Shown here: piece after piece, positions 21,222 to 30,369 of the stretch | How positions within the stretch are numbered: the first letter of the stretch is position 1 | Layout: each line of letters begins with the position of its first letter | Source of the DNA: a virus | Strand: one strand, 5' to 3' | Length of the DNA stretch: 30,828 bases | IMG/VR virus record: IMGVR_UViG_3300036945_001068 | Coordinates: 1 to 30,828 of that record | Notes under the pieces: generated by a model | The model's database searches: none | The model's input: only the letters and a program-made list of their open reading frames with translations | Told to the model about the DNA's origin: nothing | Made by a program: the position numbers and the translations under genes

Positions 21222-21664
21222 CTCGGGCCGTCGAGCTTTGGGCCACCGGCGGCTTCGATCTTTCCGGCCCGGGCGACGATGACACCTCAGGGCAGCCTGA
21301 GGCTCAGTCGCGTGAGGCGACTTTGCGCGAGCTGCTGGCTCAAGCCGGCGTCACCCTTGCTGAAGGCGCCACAGTGCGGCCGGTGGCCACATCTGAGCCG
21401 CTTGATTTTTGGCTGTGGCCAGACAGCGAACCGTTTTTTTTGCACCTTTGGCCGGCGATTCAAACGGAGTGGCGCACCGGAATGGCGGGGCCGATTGGCC
21501 TTGACAAAGCGGGTGTCGATTGGCACATCAAGCGGATGGGCTGGCGGCGTCGCAAAGCCGCTGAAGCAAAGCGGGCGGTGATCGTCATGGAGCGGGCCGC
21601 GCTGTCTGCATGGGCAAAGCAGCGCAAAAGGCAAGCGCAAAAATCAAGCGGGAAAGCCCAGTGA
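21218..21664 (+). CDS. T extension of the tail assembly chaperone (-1 frameshift product, DUF1799-like)
   Basis: This frame has no convincing start of its own. After slipping at 21212-21218 translation continues as LARAVELWATGGFDLSG for 148 codons to TGA at 21662-21664, making a G-T fusion of about 267 residues. The C-terminal part (EPLDFWLWPDSEPFFLHLW, then QTEWRTGMAGPIGLD and HIKRMGW) has the DUF1799 look, known as the T part in related phages. The 101 bases between the G stop and the first in-frame TTG are coding only by frameshift, which strongly supports recoding. It recruits the tape measure, whose gene follows. Confidence 0.85.
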   Translation, partial: LARAVELWATGGFDLSGPGDDDTSGQPEAQSREATLRELLAQAGVTLAEGATVRPVATSEPLDFWLWPDSEPFFLHLWPAIQTEWRTGMAGPIGLDKAGVDWHIKRMGWRRRKAAEAKRAVIVMERAALSAWAKQRKRQAQKSSGKAQ

Positions 21665-24600
21665 GCAGCACGACAAACCCCAAAGTTTCTTTGCGCTTTG
21701 CTGTCGAGGGCGCCACGGCAGCACAGCAGCAGCTTGATGCTGTCGGCGAGGCTGCGTCTGAGCTGGCGTCCGAGATTGACAGCGCGGCTCAGTCGGGCGA
21801 GCGCCTGGGCGAATCACTCGGCTCGCGGCTGCCCGAAGCCACTCGCGCAGCAGATGCGGCGGCAGAACGCTTTGTTGCCACCTTGCGCGACCAGGTGGCC
21901 ACCCTTGGCATGGGCGAGGCAGAGCTACTGCAATACCGGGCGGCTGAGCTTGGCGTTGCTGAGCAGGCCGCAGGCCTGATTCAGAAGCTCACCGCAGCAA
22001 AGCAGGCGACCCAAGAAAAAGCGGCGGCAGACGCCAGGGCCGCAATGGCTGCGCTTGAGCATTCGAGGGCGATCCACCAGCAACAGCAGCAGGCACAGAG
22101 CTTCATCGCAAGCCTGCGCGACCAGGTGGCCACGCAAGGCATGGCGGCATCCGATTTGCTGCGCTATCGGGCGGCACAGCTGGGCGTGGCCGAAGAAGCC
22201 CGCGAGCTGATCGGCCAGCTGGACGCGCAATCTGCCGCTATGGCCACAGGCGGTATTTCTGCCGGGCAAATGTCGCAGGCCATGCTCATGCTCCCGATGC
22301 AGATGACCGACGTGGCGGTGAGCATTGCAAGCGGCATGCCAATTTGGTTGGTGGCCGTTCAGCAGGGTGGGCAGCTCAAGGATTCGTTCGGCGGCATTGG
22401 CCCGGCGCTGAAAGCTGCCGGAGGCTATGCCCTTGCCGCCGTCAATCCATTCACCATCCTGGGCGCCGCTGTGGCGGTGGTGGGCGTGGCCGCTTACCAG
22501 GGGTGGGCTGAAAGCAACCGGCTGCGCGATGCGCTGATCATGACCGGCAATGCCGCAGGGGTCACATCTGGGCAGGTGAGCGAAATGGCTGGCCGCGTGG
22601 CCGATGCATCAAAGACCTCGGTCGGTTCTGCCCGCGAAATTTTGGCAAGCCTTGTCGAGACCGGAAAGATTGGTGGCCCGGCGCTTGAGTCGGTGGCCAC
22701 TGCTGCCGGGCATTTTGCGAACGTCAGCGGCAAGACAGCGGTGGAAAGCGCTGAAATGCTGGCCGGGATGGCTGACGGCGTGGCCGACTGGGCTGCAAAG
22801 CAAAACGCGGCCTGGCATTTCCTGACAGCGGCCCAGCTGACCCACATTCGCACGCTCGAACAGGCTGGTCAAAAACAGGCCGCGATGCAAGCCGCTGGCG
22901 ATGCGCTCACTGAGCATCTGCGCGGGCAAACGTCGCAGCTGAGCTACCTTGAAACCGCCTGGCGCGGCACCGGTGCTGCTGCATCATGGGCATGGGACAA
23001 GATCATGGGCTTGGGGCGCTCAAAAGACGGCGCCGCCCAGATTGACGAAGACCTTGCCCGGGTACAGGAGCAACTGGCTGGCATGGAGCGGCTGCGTGCC
23101 CTGGCCGCACGCAACAGCGGCGGGGCAGCGCCAGAAGCATCGGAAGGGTACAAGGCACTAAAAGCGCTTGAAGAGAACCTGATTGCCCGCAAAGCACTTG
23201 CAGAGCGTGGCGCTGCTGCTGCGGCTGAAATTGCAGAGCGTGAGCAAGCAGAGGCCAAAAAAGCAGCTCAAGCGCAAGATGTCAGCGCGGCCGAAATTGC
23301 GGCGTCTTTGTCTGCCGTGGCCGAAAGCTACGAGGCCGCAAAAGTCCGCATCAAGGCCGCACTTGATGCACAGCAAATCACGCTTCAGCAGTCGCTGGCT
23401 CAGACGCTGCAAGTTGATTTGTCAGCCATGTCGTCGAAGCGGCAAGCCGTGCAGTCCGAGCTGGAGCTGCTGGCAAAGCGCGATGACACCCTGGCCCAGC
23501 AAGCACAGCTCAGAGGTCAGCTCACGACACTGGATCAGCAAGCGGCTACGGCGACGACCCGGTATCTTGCCGATGTAGCGGCAGCTTTCCGGGCCGAAGC
23601 GCAAGCCCGGCTGGATGCGTACAACGCGCGGCTGTCGATCCAGGGCGCGGCCACGGTGGCCGACCTGACCGAAGCTGACGCTATCCAAAAGCAGATTCAG
23701 GCCCAGCTGGAACACAACGCCACCGTTGGCGCCACCGTGGAAGCACTGCGCCAGCGCGAGCTGGCCAAGGTCAAAGACGCCCGGGCCACAGCTGAGCAGC
23801 GGCTGCAAGACGCGCTCGCGGCGAATGCTGCGCCCGAGCAAATCGAGGCCATCACACTGCAAGTTGAGGCGCTGCGCCAGCTTGTGAAGGCCAAGCAAGA
23901 CGCTGCCGGCATTGACGCGGCAGCCGATGCGTCCAGCAAGCTCGGGGCGCAAAATGGCGCGGCAGCGCAGGCGCAAAGCAGGCGCGAAGCCCTGGCCAGC
24001 CTGCAATCTCCGCTCGCTGCCCTGGTGGGCACATACGCCGATTTGACGGCCTCACAGGCTGAATGGGGGCGTCAGGCTGAGCTGATTGCGGCGCAGATGC
24101 AGGGCAATGAAGCGCAGCGCAAAAAAGCTGCCCAGGACCAGCTGACGCTGCAAGGGCGCATGACTGCGGGCCAGCTTGCAAGCTATGCATCGATCAGCGG
24201 GGCAGCGAAATCGCTTTTCGGCGAGCAGACTGCCGGCTACAAGGCGCTGGAAGCCAGCGAGAAAGCCTGGCGGCTGTTGCAGCTGGCTGAATCGATGGGC
24301 GTGACCCCGCAGATCATCAAAGACATTCTGGGGGTCACATCGGCTCAGATTGCCGGTGACCAGGCAAAAGCCGCCAGCGCAACAGCTGCCGCCGGGGTTG
24401 ACGTTGCGGCAAGCACTGCCACGGGCACGGCTGCTGCTGGCGCAGCGGTGGCCAAGCAAGCGGCCGGAGGCGACCCGTACACTGCCTTGGCACGCATGGC
24501 GGCAATGGCCGCAGCAATGGCAGCGCTGGGGTATGCCACCGGCGCCATCGGCAGTGGCGGGACTGTGGACCCGGGCAAAACCGGCACCGGCACAGTGCTG

Positions 24601-26616
24601 GGCGACGCCAGCGCCCAGGATCAGGCGCTGCAAGATGGCGTCAAGCTGCTGGCTGATCTGGACACCGAGGCCTTGCGCTACGCGGCCGAAATGACGGCCA
24701 GCTTGCGTGCGATTGAAGGCAGCATCGGCAGCTTGGCGGCTGGGCTTGTCAGGTCTGGATCGATCGATTACGCAGCGGCCGGTGTATCGCCCGGCTTTGA
24801 TCGCAATGCGGCTGGCGATGCAGTGGCGTCAATCTCTGATGTGGTCACAGCCGGGCTGTTTGGTGCCATGCCGGGTGGGAAGATGGTCGGGGCGATTGGT
24901 GATTGGGTGGCCAGCGGATTTGGCACAAAAACTGATGTCAAAGCCGGCGGCGTTTTTGTCGGCAGCACTACGCTGGGCGATGTTCAGGCCGGCGGAATCG
25001 ACGCGCAGTATTACGCCGATGTGACGCGCAAAAAACGGTTTTTGGGGGTCACCTATGACCGCAGCAATTCGACGCTTTTTGATGACGCCGGCACTCAGAA
25101 TCTTGACCAACAACTGACCCTGGCCATCTCGCAAATTGGGGACACCTTGTCCTCTGCCGGCAATGCCCTGGCTGATGACCTTGGGCTGACCGGGGATCAA
25201 ATCGCCAATGCACTTGCAGCCGCAGAAATTGACATCGGCAAGATTGACATCAAAGGCCTGACCGGTGAGCAAATTGCCGAGAAGCTGAACGCGGTGCTGT
25301 CGCAAACGGCCAGCGCAATCGCCGAACAGGCCATCCCTGGGCTGGAAGAATTTGTGCAGGTGGGCGAGAGCTACGCCGACACCGTCATTCGCGTGGCCGG
25401 GGCGTCAGAAGCTGCCCGCCTTGCGCTCAAAAGCGTGGGCGTTGACATGATCGCCCTGCAAGACCTGGCGAACGCTCAGGGCGATGTTGGTGCTGAGCTG
25501 GTGCGCGAGTCCATTGCTGCTGAAGAAGCGGGCAGCGGGATCGCGCAAATCGTTGACGGCTTGAGCGGGTCAGCTGATGAGCTGGTGGCCACGTATGCCG
25601 CGCTGATTGACATCCGCAGCGCACTGATTGGCATCGGTTCGACCGCTGTTGATGTCACCTCGGAAATGATCGCCGGCGCGGGCGGCTTGTCGGCTTTGCA
25701 GTCTGGGCTGGATACCTACGTCAGCAAATTTTTGACCGAAGAAGAGCGGATTTATTTGCAGCGGGTGCAGGTCGGGGAAGAGTTTGCATCGCGTGGCCTG
25801 GCGCTGCCCGACAGCGTTGCGGCGTACAGAGAGCTTGTCGAAGGCATTGATACCAGCACAGCCTCCGGCCAAGAGCTGCTTGGGCAAGTCCTGGCCCTGG
25901 CCGGGGATTTTGCTGAGCTGACCGATGCCACGGCAGCGTGGGATGAAAGCATCAAGAGCGCATCGCAGACGCTGCGCGAAGCCGTTGATCAAGCACTTTT
26001 TGGGGACATGACCACGGCGCAGCAGGTGCAAGATTTGCAGGCGCAGTTTGCCCAGGCCTATGCCGTTGCCAGCGATGCCACGGCATCATCTGGTGACCGC
26101 GCCACGGCTGCCGAGACCATGGCCGACCTGCTGCCGAAAATTTTGGACTTGGCCCGGGAAGACGGATCGATCGCTTACCTTGACCTTCGCGACAGCCTGA
26201 CGGCCATGGCAGACAGCGCCGCCGATTTACTTGATCAGGCTGGCGTGGCGGTCACCACATCGGCGGCAGCCGCTTCCGGGATCGCCGGCATCACCGATGG
26301 CCAAAGCATCGGCGCAAATGCCGGGGGTGATGCACCCTTTGGCGTCAATTCGGCCGAAGCATCAGCAGAGAGCGCGGCGACCACCGTCACTGTGCTGCGT
26401 GACTTGCTTGCTGCGGTGACCGCTCTGCGGCAGACGGTCGAAGACCGGGCAAAGGGATCGGATGAAGCCACCCGAGAAAGCCTCCTGGCCCTTGGTCTGT
26501 CTTTGAGTGCGGCAATCGACGACACCCGCCGGGATTTGTTGGGCGCTGTCGGGGCCGGCACCGACGCGACGGAAAGCGCAGGCCGGGCCATCGTCGCCGC
26601 AATCGAGGAGGCCTGA
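21661..26616 (+). CDS. Tail tape measure protein
   Basis: A 1651-residue protein, by far the longest here. The family-type region is at residues about 195-300: SAGQMSQAMLMLPMQMTDVAV, MPIWLVAVQQGGQLKDSFGG, and a hydrophobic stretch (FTILGAAVAVVGVAAYQGW). Long alanine/glutamine-rich helices occupy about residues 400-900. A second hydrophobic area (AMAAAMAALGYATGA) is near residue 955. GTG at 21661 overlaps the T stop (GTGA) with a GGGA site upstream; an ATG at 21610 is deeper in the previous gene. At the usual ratio of roughly 1.5 angstrom per residue it predicts a tail of about 240 nm, an inference. Confidence 0.88.
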   Translation: MSSTTNPKVSLRFAVEGATAAQQQLDAVGEAASELASEIDSAAQSGERLGESLGSRLPEATRAADAAAERFVATLRDQVATLGMGEAELLQYRAAELGVAEQAAGLIQKLTAAKQATQEKAAADARAAMAALEHSRAIHQQQQQAQSFIASLRDQVATQGMAASDLLRYRAAQLGVAEEARELIGQLDAQSAAMATGGISAGQMSQAMLMLPMQMTDVAVSIASGMPIWLVAVQQGGQLKDSFGGIGPALKAAGGYALAAVNPFTILGAAVAVVGVAAYQGWAESNRLRDALIMTGNAAGVTSGQVSEMAGRVADASKTSVGSAREILASLVETGKIGGPALESVATAAGHFANVSGKTAVESAEMLAGMADGVADWAAKQNAAWHFLTAAQLTHIRTLEQAGQKQAAMQAAGDALTEHLRGQTSQLSYLETAWRGTGAAASWAWDKIMGLGRSKDGAAQIDEDLARVQEQLAGMERLRALAARNSGGAAPEASEGYKALKALEENLIARKALAERGAAAAAEIAEREQAEAKKAAQAQDVSAAEIAASLSAVAESYEAAKVRIKAALDAQQITLQQSLAQTLQVDLSAMSSKRQAVQSELELLAKRDDTLAQQAQLRGQLTTLDQQAATATTRYLADVAAAFRAEAQARLDAYNARLSIQGAATVADLTEADAIQKQIQAQLEHNATVGATVEALRQRELAKVKDARATAEQRLQDALAANAAPEQIEAITLQVEALRQLVKAKQDAAGIDAAADASSKLGAQNGAAAQAQSRREALASLQSPLAALVGTYADLTASQAEWGRQAELIAAQMQGNEAQRKKAAQDQLTLQGRMTAGQLASYASISGAAKSLFGEQTAGYKALEASEKAWRLLQLAESMGVTPQIIKDILGVTSAQIAGDQAKAASATAAAGVDVAASTATGTAAAGAAVAKQAAGGDPYTALARMAAMAAAMAALGYATGAIGSGGTVDPGKTGTGTVLGDASAQDQALQDGVKLLADLDTEALRYAAEMTASLRAIEGSIGSLAAGLVRSGSIDYAAAGVSPGFDRNAAGDAVASISDVVTAGLFGAMPGGKMVGAIGDWVASGFGTKTDVKAGGVFVGSTTLGDVQAGGIDAQYYADVTRKKRFLGVTYDRSNSTLFDDAGTQNLDQQLTLAISQIGDTLSSAGNALADDLGLTGDQIANALAAAEIDIGKIDIKGLTGEQIAEKLNAVLSQTASAIAEQAIPGLEEFVQVGESYADTVIRVAGASEAARLALKSVGVDMIALQDLANAQGDVGAELVRESIAAEEAGSGIAQIVDGLSGSADELVATYAALIDIRSALIGIGSTAVDVTSEMIAGAGGLSALQSGLDTYVSKFLTEEERIYLQRVQVGEEFASRGLALPDSVAAYRELVEGIDTSTASGQELLGQVLALAGDFAELTDATAAWDESIKSASQTLREAVDQALFGDMTTAQQVQDLQAQFAQAYAVASDATASSGDRATAAETMADLLPKILDLAREDGSIAYLDLRDSLTAMADSAADLLDQAGVAVTTSAAAASGIAGITDGQSIGANAGGDAPFGVNSAEASAESAATTVTVLRDLLAAVTALRQTVEDRAKGSDEATRESLLALGLSLSAAIDDTRRDLLGAVGAGTDATESAGRAIVAAIEEA
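21883..22221 (+). repeat. Internal 36-codon duplication in the tape measure gene
   Basis: Two copies of an LRDQVATxGM...LLxYRAAxLGVAE segment (21883-21990 and 22114-22221) are separated by 231 bases, exactly 77 codons. The DNA is also conserved, for example a shared TGCGCGACCAGGTGGCCAC. This is a tandem duplication that changes tail length in whole-codon steps. Confidence 0.75.
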
Positions 26617-28157
26617 TGGCGCTCACGCAAGCCCAATGGATCGCCTGGCTGCGCTCTGATGACGCGGCCCGGTGCGTGCTGGTGGAGGCTGAAGCCTGGG
26701 ACTTTGGCACCGGCGCAGTGGTCGCCCACCGATGGAGCGATGTGGGCTACATCGATTCGGTGGCCGAAGCCGTTTACCTTGACCTTCTGAGGTCATCGCC
26801 CGGCATGCGTGCGAGCTTGCCCGACATTTTTAGGGGGCGGGCGGCTACGTCTTTTGGTGACATAGAGCTGGACAACTTGGACGGCTTGCTGGACGGGCTG
26901 CTTTCAAAAGCCTGGGACCGTCGGCCTGTTCGGGTTTATTTGGGCGATGAATCATGGCAAAGGGCTGATTTTGTTCAAATCTTTGGCGGGGTGGCCGTAG
27001 ATATTTCGGCGCCAGATTCGCAACGCATTGTTATTAAAGTTCGTGATTTGGCCGAAAAGCTGGACAAAAAAATAACTTCAACCGAAATAAGCGGGCACGC
27101 TGCGCCTGTTGTTTTTGGGCTGGTTGCAAATATCACGCCTGTTCTTGTTGATGGCGGAACGCGCAAGTATAAAGTCCATGATGGGGCTGTTGCAAAAATC
27201 AGGCCGCTGTCAAACGGTCAGGCACTTGACGGCTCAAATTACACCGCCAATTTGTCTGACGGTACTTTTACCGTAGTGACAAACTATGAAAACCTTACCG
27301 CCCACGTCGCAGAAGTATCTGGCGGCGACAATTTGGTGACTTACTCGGTCACAAACCCACAAACAACCTGGGGGTCGAGTTTTGACGGGTACCGGCCGTC
27401 TGTCTTGGCCCGGCGTGTTTTGCTTGAGAGAGGCGGGTTTGTTTCTGGAGACATCAATACTTCGGCATGGGATTTGCTTGATGCCGCAATGTCGGGCAAA
27501 TCACCTGCGGGCTGTTTTTCTCCGGGCGCTTCAAGTGCAAAAACCTCCGGCGCCATGCTGGACGATCTTTTGACAGGCTCTGGGTGCTGGTATTACTGCG
27601 GGCGAGACGGTAAATTGACGGCTGGAGTTTTTAAGGCTGCCAGCGGGTCAGATACTAAAGTTTTAAGCATCACCGATGATGATGTGATTGACGCCAAAGA
27701 CGGCATTTCCGTTGACAAGAGAATCATCCCTTATTTGTCTGTAAAATACGGTTACATGAAAAATCAGACCGTATTGAATAACCCTCAAACAAACGACACT
27801 GCCATGAACGGCTGGCGTTGGGATGAGATTTTGTCAAACGGCTACATCCCCGGCACAGCAACAAATTCAAGCGGCCAAGACAAATATCTGTCGTGCGGCG
27901 ACAGCGACACATTGGTGACCCCATACGGATACCCCAATGAGGCGGCGGCTGTTGGTAATTCATTGGCCGATTTTTACAACAAAGTGCGCCATATTTACAA
28001 AATAAGGTGCGGCCTTGTTGGTTTGGCTGTGCAGCTTGGCGATGTTGTGGGTTTGGATGTCGGCCGTTTTGGCTTAATAGGCGGAGCCCCCGGCCTTGTC
28101 GTCGGCTATTATGACAAACTCGCGTCCGAAGAAGTGGAATTGAAGGTGCTGGTGTGA
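26616..28157 (+). CDS. Tail tip/hub protein
   Basis: This 513-residue protein follows the tape measure with a TGATG overlap and a strong GAGGAGG site. The N-terminus has MRASLPDIFRGRAATSFG, IELDNLDGLLDGLLSKAWDRR and VRVYLGDESWQ, a pattern shared with siphovirus baseplate-hub proteins. The middle holds VLARRVLLERGGFVSGD and LDDLLTGSGCWYYCGRDGKL. The C-terminus is a beta domain with VQLGDVVGLDVGRFGL. From about 26990 codon use is visibly AT richer than in the tape gene. It likely forms the ring at the tail end that holds the tip. Confidence 0.65.
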   Translation: MALTQAQWIAWLRSDDAARCVLVEAEAWDFGTGAVVAHRWSDVGYIDSVAEAVYLDLLRSSPGMRASLPDIFRGRAATSFGDIELDNLDGLLDGLLSKAWDRRPVRVYLGDESWQRADFVQIFGGVAVDISAPDSQRIVIKVRDLAEKLDKKITSTEISGHAAPVVFGLVANITPVLVDGGTRKYKVHDGAVAKIRPLSNGQALDGSNYTANLSDGTFTVVTNYENLTAHVAEVSGGDNLVTYSVTNPQTTWGSSFDGYRPSVLARRVLLERGGFVSGDINTSAWDLLDAAMSGKSPAGCFSPGASSAKTSGAMLDDLLTGSGCWYYCGRDGKLTAGVFKAASGSDTKVLSITDDDVIDAKDGISVDKRIIPYLSVKYGYMKNQTVLNNPQTNDTAMNGWRWDEILSNGYIPGTATNSSGQDKYLSCGDSDTLVTPYGYPNEAAAVGNSLADFYNKVRHIYKIRCGLVGLAVQLGDVVGLDVGRFGLIGGAPGLVVGYYDKLASEEVELKVLV

Positions 28158-29521
28158 GGCTGCTACTCTCCGACTCTGTGAAATCAGCCACGATGACCGG
28201 GGTGGCCGCGTCCAACATTTGCAAATACTCTGACACGGTTGATAATTCGGCGTGGGTAAAAGCCATAAGCCCGACCGTGACCGCAAATGCTGCAACTGCG
28301 CCGGATGGGACCAGCACAGCTGAGACGGTTGTTGACGGCTCCCCAGGTGATACCGCCTTTTGGTATGTCAGGCAAACATTTTCAGTGACTGCCGGGCAAG
28401 TTTTGTCGTGTTCAATTTCCGCAAAAGAGTTGGCCGGCAACACCAGCAAAAGGTATTTTGCGTTTTGGATCAATCGGGATGTGCCATCCACTTTGGGCGT
28501 GACGGTTGATCTGGCCACCGGGGCGATTACCTACACCGGGCCTGGCGTGCTTTACGCGGCCGTCACCGCCGAATCGGGCGGATGGTGGCGTGTGAATTTC
28601 ATTGCCCAAGCTCCCGCTACGGAAAGCGTGTGGCTGCGCTTCAATCCGCGTGACGAAGCCACCAAAGCCTCACTGTCTGGCGGCACTGCGTCGCCCGATG
28701 GCGTCAGCGGCTTTGCGGTGTGGCGTGCGCAGCTGTCGGCATTTGGGGCACCCGTGGCGGGGTTGCAGACGACATCGGCGGCAGTCAGTGGCTCCGGGTG
28801 GTCAAGCTCATTTCCACCGGCAAACGTCTTGCTCCCTGGCCGCGCCAGCGTGGCCCGTGGTGCTGGGCTGGCCGGTGCTCAGGCGCTTGTGGCCACTTGG
28901 CCCGCTGACGTAGCTGTGAGCTGTGTCGTCATCAGCAGGCACAACCTTAGCGCGGCCGCAGTGTGGGGCGTGGAGCTATTCGACGCGGCGGGCGCTGTGG
29001 TGGGCTACATGCCAGCGTCGCCGGCCTTGATTGGATCAGCCAGCGGACCAGGCGCCGCCACATCTGCAAAATACCTGTCGTCCCCGGTCATGGCCCGCTC
29101 AATCCGTGTGTGCGTGTTTGACCCCACAAACTCTGCCGGGTATGTCCAAATCGGTCGGCTGATGGCGGGGCAGTTTCTTGAACCTGCCTCAGGTGTTGAA
29201 GTTGGCATGAGATTAATTCTTGCTGACCAAAGCACAATATCAAGGCGTAAATCGGGATTTATTTCAAGCGCTACCGGACGCAAGTCAAGGGGCTTGAGTT
29301 TCTCACTTGTTCAGCTGACTCAATCTGAACGCGCCCAGCTCACACGTCAATTTGCGGCTTGTGGGTTGTCAGCTGATGTTTTTGTGTCCGCATGGCCGGC
29401 GTCTGGCGGCGACACGGAATCAGATTATCAAATGGTCGGCAAGATCACCCGTTTGCCTGCTTTGCAAGCAGATGGGGCCACAGCGTACAGCGCGGCTGTT
29501 GAAATTATGGAGCAAGCATGA
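28154..29521 (+). CDS. Tail tip protein with carbohydrate-binding-like module
   Basis: A 455-residue protein, GTG start in a GTGA overlap. Residues about 20-200 resemble the jelly-roll sugar-binding module seen in phage tail proteins: NICKYSDTVDNSAWVK, then NAATAPDGTSTAETVV and the FAFWINR and WWRVNFIAQ strands. A second beta region (about 205-340) has ANVLLPGRASVARGAG, and the C-terminus (about 345-455) has GMRLILADQSTISRRKSG. The bound ligand is unknown; binding of host surface sugar is the natural inference. It is the distal structural gene before lysis. Confidence 0.65.
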   Translation: MRLLLSDSVKSATMTGVAASNICKYSDTVDNSAWVKAISPTVTANAATAPDGTSTAETVVDGSPGDTAFWYVRQTFSVTAGQVLSCSISAKELAGNTSKRYFAFWINRDVPSTLGVTVDLATGAITYTGPGVLYAAVTAESGGWWRVNFIAQAPATESVWLRFNPRDEATKASLSGGTASPDGVSGFAVWRAQLSAFGAPVAGLQTTSAAVSGSGWSSSFPPANVLLPGRASVARGAGLAGAQALVATWPADVAVSCVVISRHNLSAAAVWGVELFDAAGAVVGYMPASPALIGSASGPGAATSAKYLSSPVMARSIRVCVFDPTNSAGYVQIGRLMAGQFLEPASGVEVGMRLILADQSTISRRKSGFISSATGRKSRGLSFSLVQLTQSERAQLTRQFAACGLSADVFVSAWPASGGDTESDYQMVGKITRLPALQADGATAYSAAVEIMEQA

Positions 29522-29889
29522 ATAACCAAACACCTAGCGCCGACGATTTGCGCCGCGTTGATGATGAACGTTTGCGGCTGTTGGAAAGCCAGATGGGGCA
29601 TTTTGCAGTCTTGATCCGCGACTTGCCCGGGATGCTCAGTGCTGCCGTGAGTGCTGGAGTTCGCTCTGCCGTAACCGACCCGGACACCATCAAGCAAGCT
29701 GGCGCGGCTATCAAGCAAGTCAGCGCAGAAGAAGCAAAGCGGGGGTTTGGTGCATGGGTCTGGAGCCTTGTTCGGCCTAGCCTCACCAAAGTCGCGTTGG
29801 CTTTGTTGATCTTTGCCTTGGCCAGCAAGAGCGCCGGGCCGGTGGCAGCGTTTGGGGTGGTGGATTGGATTTTTGGGGGGCGCAAGTGA
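29518..29889 (+). CDS. Holin-like single-TM protein
   Basis: A 123-residue protein with an acidic helical N-terminus (LRRVDDERLRLLESQMGHF), a polar middle and one hydrophobic segment at about residues 90-116 (KVALALLIFALASKSAG). It starts by ATGA overlap with the tip gene and ends by GTGA overlap with the endolysin. Position and a single C-terminal membrane helix suggest a holin or antiholin. A second holin candidate follows the endolysin, so this one could instead be the antiholin. Confidence 0.6.
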   Translation: MNNQTPSADDLRRVDDERLRLLESQMGHFAVLIRDLPGMLSAAVSAGVRSAVTDPDTIKQAGAAIKQVSAEEAKRGFGAWVWSLVRPSLTKVALALLIFALASKSAGPVAAFGVVDWIFGGRK

Positions 29890-30365
29890 TTGAATTGCTT
29901 TCTCCACATTTCAGTCTGGCGGAATGCACCCGTTCAGATACCGCAGCCCGCATGGGCATTGATAACAACGTCCCGCCGTTGTTGCTTGGGGCAGCAAAAG
30001 AGACCGCTCGGATGATGGAGCGCATTCGCGCCCATCTTTGCAAAGTCGCTGGGCGCGATGTAAGCATTCACATTAGCAGCTGGTATCGGTGCCCGCAACT
30101 TAACACTGCGGTAGGCAGCAAACCCACCAGCGACCACATTAAAGCTGTGGCTGTTGATTGGGTTGCGCCTGGGTTTGGAACTCCGACGGAAATTGCGCAA
30201 GAGCTGGCGACGCAGATGGGGCCGCTAGGCATTGGCCAACTCATCAACGAATTTCCGGATCGGACCGGCTGGGTGCATACATCTTTGCGTGCGCCGGACA
30301 AGGCCATAAACCGCATCATCACCATTACATCTTCCGGGGTCGTGGTGGGCATAAAACCAAGGTGA
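29886..30365 (+). CDS. M15-type peptidoglycan endopeptidase (endolysin)
   Basis: This 159-residue enzyme is of the M15 (L-alanyl-D-glutamate/D-Ala-D-Ala carboxypeptidase-like) zinc family, which cleaves peptidoglycan stem peptides. Zinc ligands are H84 and D91 in SDHIKAVAVDW and H131 in GWVHTSL, with ISSWYRCPQLN upstream as in the family. There is no signal peptide, so release depends on a holin. GTG at 29886 overlaps the upstream stop with a GGGGGG site; an in-frame ATG at 29865 lies inside the previous gene. No spanin is seen in the window. Confidence 0.85.
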   Translation: MIELLSPHFSLAECTRSDTAARMGIDNNVPPLLLGAAKETARMMERIRAHLCKVAGRDVSIHISSWYRCPQLNTAVGSKPTSDHIKAVAVDWVAPGFGTPTEIAQELATQMGPLGIGQLINEFPDRTGWVHTSLRAPDKAINRIITITSSGVVVGIKPR

Positions 30366-30369
30366 CCTC

